Shown here piece by piece: positions 6,418-7,019 of a stretch of DNA of 7,019 nucleotides. How positions within the stretch are numbered: the first letter of the stretch is position 1; each line of letters starts with the position of its first letter. The stretch comes from Dictyoglomaceae bacterium. Its GTDB lineage: Bacteria > Dictyoglomota > Dictyoglomia > Dictyoglomales > Dictyoglomaceae. Position numbers and translations under genes: made by a program. Where the stretch lies: contig JAOADF010000080.1 of NCBI GenBank assembly GCA_026417425.1, positions 1-7,019 on the forward strand, written 5' to 3'. Below the pieces are notes generated by a model. That model saw nothing but the letters and a program-made list of their open reading frames with translations. It did no database searches and was not told the origin of the DNA.

Positions 6418-6429
6418 AAAGGAGGTGAT
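6418..6429 (+). promoter_or_regulatory. Upstream anti-Shine-Dalgarno-complementary element, plus-strand binding-protein leader
   Basis: AAAGGAGGTGAT is a 12-nt perfect complement to the 16S rRNA 3' end but lies 59 nt before the start codon. The working site is AGGGGTGAT at 6475-6483, 5 nt before ATG. It is the same kind of element as at 1615-1626 (minus) and 1793-1802. Confidence 0.5.
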
Positions 6430-6488
6430 AAAACTTAAAAAATCGAGGAAATCTTATATTCTAAAAATTAATTTAGGGGTGATTTAAT

Positions 6489-7019
6489 ATGAAAATTCCT
6501 ATTAAATTAATTTTATTAGTCTTTTTGTTAATCTCCATCGTAATTTCCTCAAGTTTTTCAAAAGAAGTTATAACTCTAAGAGTATCTTGGTGGGGATCCC
6601 AGGATAGACACAATAGAACATTAAAAGTTATCGAACTCTTTCAACAGAAATATCCCCATATAAAGATAGTACCCGAATACTCTGGATGGGGTGATTACTG
6701 GACAATACTTACAACACAAGCTGCTGGTAGAAACTTGCCCGATGTAATTCAACATGATTATCAATTCTTAGCTGAATGGGTTAAAAGAGGACTCTTAAGG
6801 TCTATAGATGATTTGGTAGCACAAAACATTATAAAAGTTTCTGATGTTCCTGATGCATATGTGGCACCAGGTAGAGTAGAAGGAAAACTATTTGCTATTA
6901 ATCTTGGGGTTAATTCTTTTGGAATAGTATATGATCCGGAATTGTTAAAAAAAGCTGGAATATCTTCTCTTAAGTGGAACTGGACCTGGGAGGAATTTAA
7001 AAATATTGCTAAACAAGTA
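6489..7019 (+). CDS. Family 1 (CUT1) sugar-binding protein, paralogue of 4925-6208 (partial, C-terminus beyond window)
   Basis: The frame opens at ATG 6489 after AGGGGTGAT and stays open for 177 codons to the right edge, so roughly 250 residues should be missing. Residues 1-24 form a signal peptide (cut after SSFS; no lipobox). The mature part shares VSWWGSQDRHNRTLKVIELF (32-51), PEYSGWGDYW and NLPDVIQHDY (ending at Tyr91) with the divergent gene. My ungapped hand alignment gives 107 identities in 150 residues, about 71%. Silent codon positions differ widely, so the duplication is old and both copies have stayed under selection. The least conserved stretch is around residues 93-118. Permease genes probably follow beyond the window; the sugar is unknown. 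Confidence 0.88.
   Translation, partial: MKIPIKLILLVFLLISIVISSSFSKEVITLRVSWWGSQDRHNRTLKVIELFQQKYPHIKIVPEYSGWGDYWTILTTQAAGRNLPDVIQHDYQFLAEWVKRGLLRSIDDLVAQNIIKVSDVPDAYVAPGRVEGKLFAINLGVNSFGIVYDPELLKKAGISSLKWNWTWEEFKNIAKQV

Larger units (their letters stand above)
6209..6488. other. Divergent regulatory region between paralogous binding-protein genes
   Basis: These 280 bases carry no gene. They contain two back-to-back promoters (6262-6290 minus, 6340-6368 plus), a T-rich tract between them (6291-6339), one operator-like palindrome in each leader (6222-6238 and 6389-6405), an upstream 16S-complementary element (6418-6429), and a working ribosome site on each side. The symmetrical layout suggests both genes are controlled together. 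Confidence 0.75.

Noticed and set aside
6425..6487. GTG-started 20-codon frame ending just before ATG 6489
   Set aside because: The GTG lies inside the 16S-complementary element itself, so no ribosome site precedes it; the composition looks like AT-rich chance.
4925..7019. Recent inverted duplication or mobile element behind the two paralogues
   Set aside because: Silent codon positions differ throughout and there are no terminal repeats or transposase, so the duplication is old rather than recent.

Overview
This window is about 7 kb of AT-rich bacterial DNA with tightly packed genes, strong GGAGG ribosome-binding sites and near-consensus sigma-A promoters. The gene content suggests an anaerobic, sugar-using thermophile. 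Dictyoglomus is my best guess, from codon and composition style and from a solute-binding protein that resembles the Thermus glucose-binding protein. That assignment comes from memory and cannot be verified here.

Layout. (1) Positions 1-1530, minus strand: a two-gene sulfur operon. It holds a HcyBio (DUF39/COG1900) protein and, overlapping it by ATGA, the start of a NIL-domain/4Fe-4S ferredoxin protein that runs off the left edge. In methanogens this pair makes homocysteine directly from aspartate semialdehyde and reduced sulfur. (2) Positions 1531-1846: a divergent promoter region with a structured leader for the sulfur operon. (3) Positions 1847-4880, plus strand: a three-gene CUT1 sugar ABC importer (binding protein, then two permeases) of the glucose/mannose GtsABC type. 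A GC-rich hairpin separates the binding-protein gene from the permeases. No ATPase gene is present, so the importer probably shares an MsmK/MalK-type ATPase encoded elsewhere. (4) Positions 4885-4920: a hairpin that can terminate transcription from both sides. (5) Positions 4925-6208, minus strand: a second, unrelated-specificity family 1 sugar-binding protein with no permease beside it. (6) Positions 6209-6488: a divergent promoter region with two back-to-back promoters and two copies of the same operator-like sequence. (7) Positions 6489-7019, plus strand: the start of a third binding protein, about 71% identical to the one at 4925-6208 and cut off by the right edge.

How the parts work together: the window couples sugar uptake genes to a sulfur amino-acid operon only by adjacency, with divergent promoters at 1656-1755. 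The most striking non-coding observations are three. A palindromic operator candidate sits at the same place in the leaders of both divergent paralogous binding-protein genes. Stretches of 9-12 nt complementary to the 3' end of 16S rRNA recur 44-84 nt upstream of three start codons. The homocysteine operon leader contains a compact GC-rich hairpin and a possible 15-residue leader peptide. No mobile elements, CRISPR arrays, tRNAs or rRNAs were seen.
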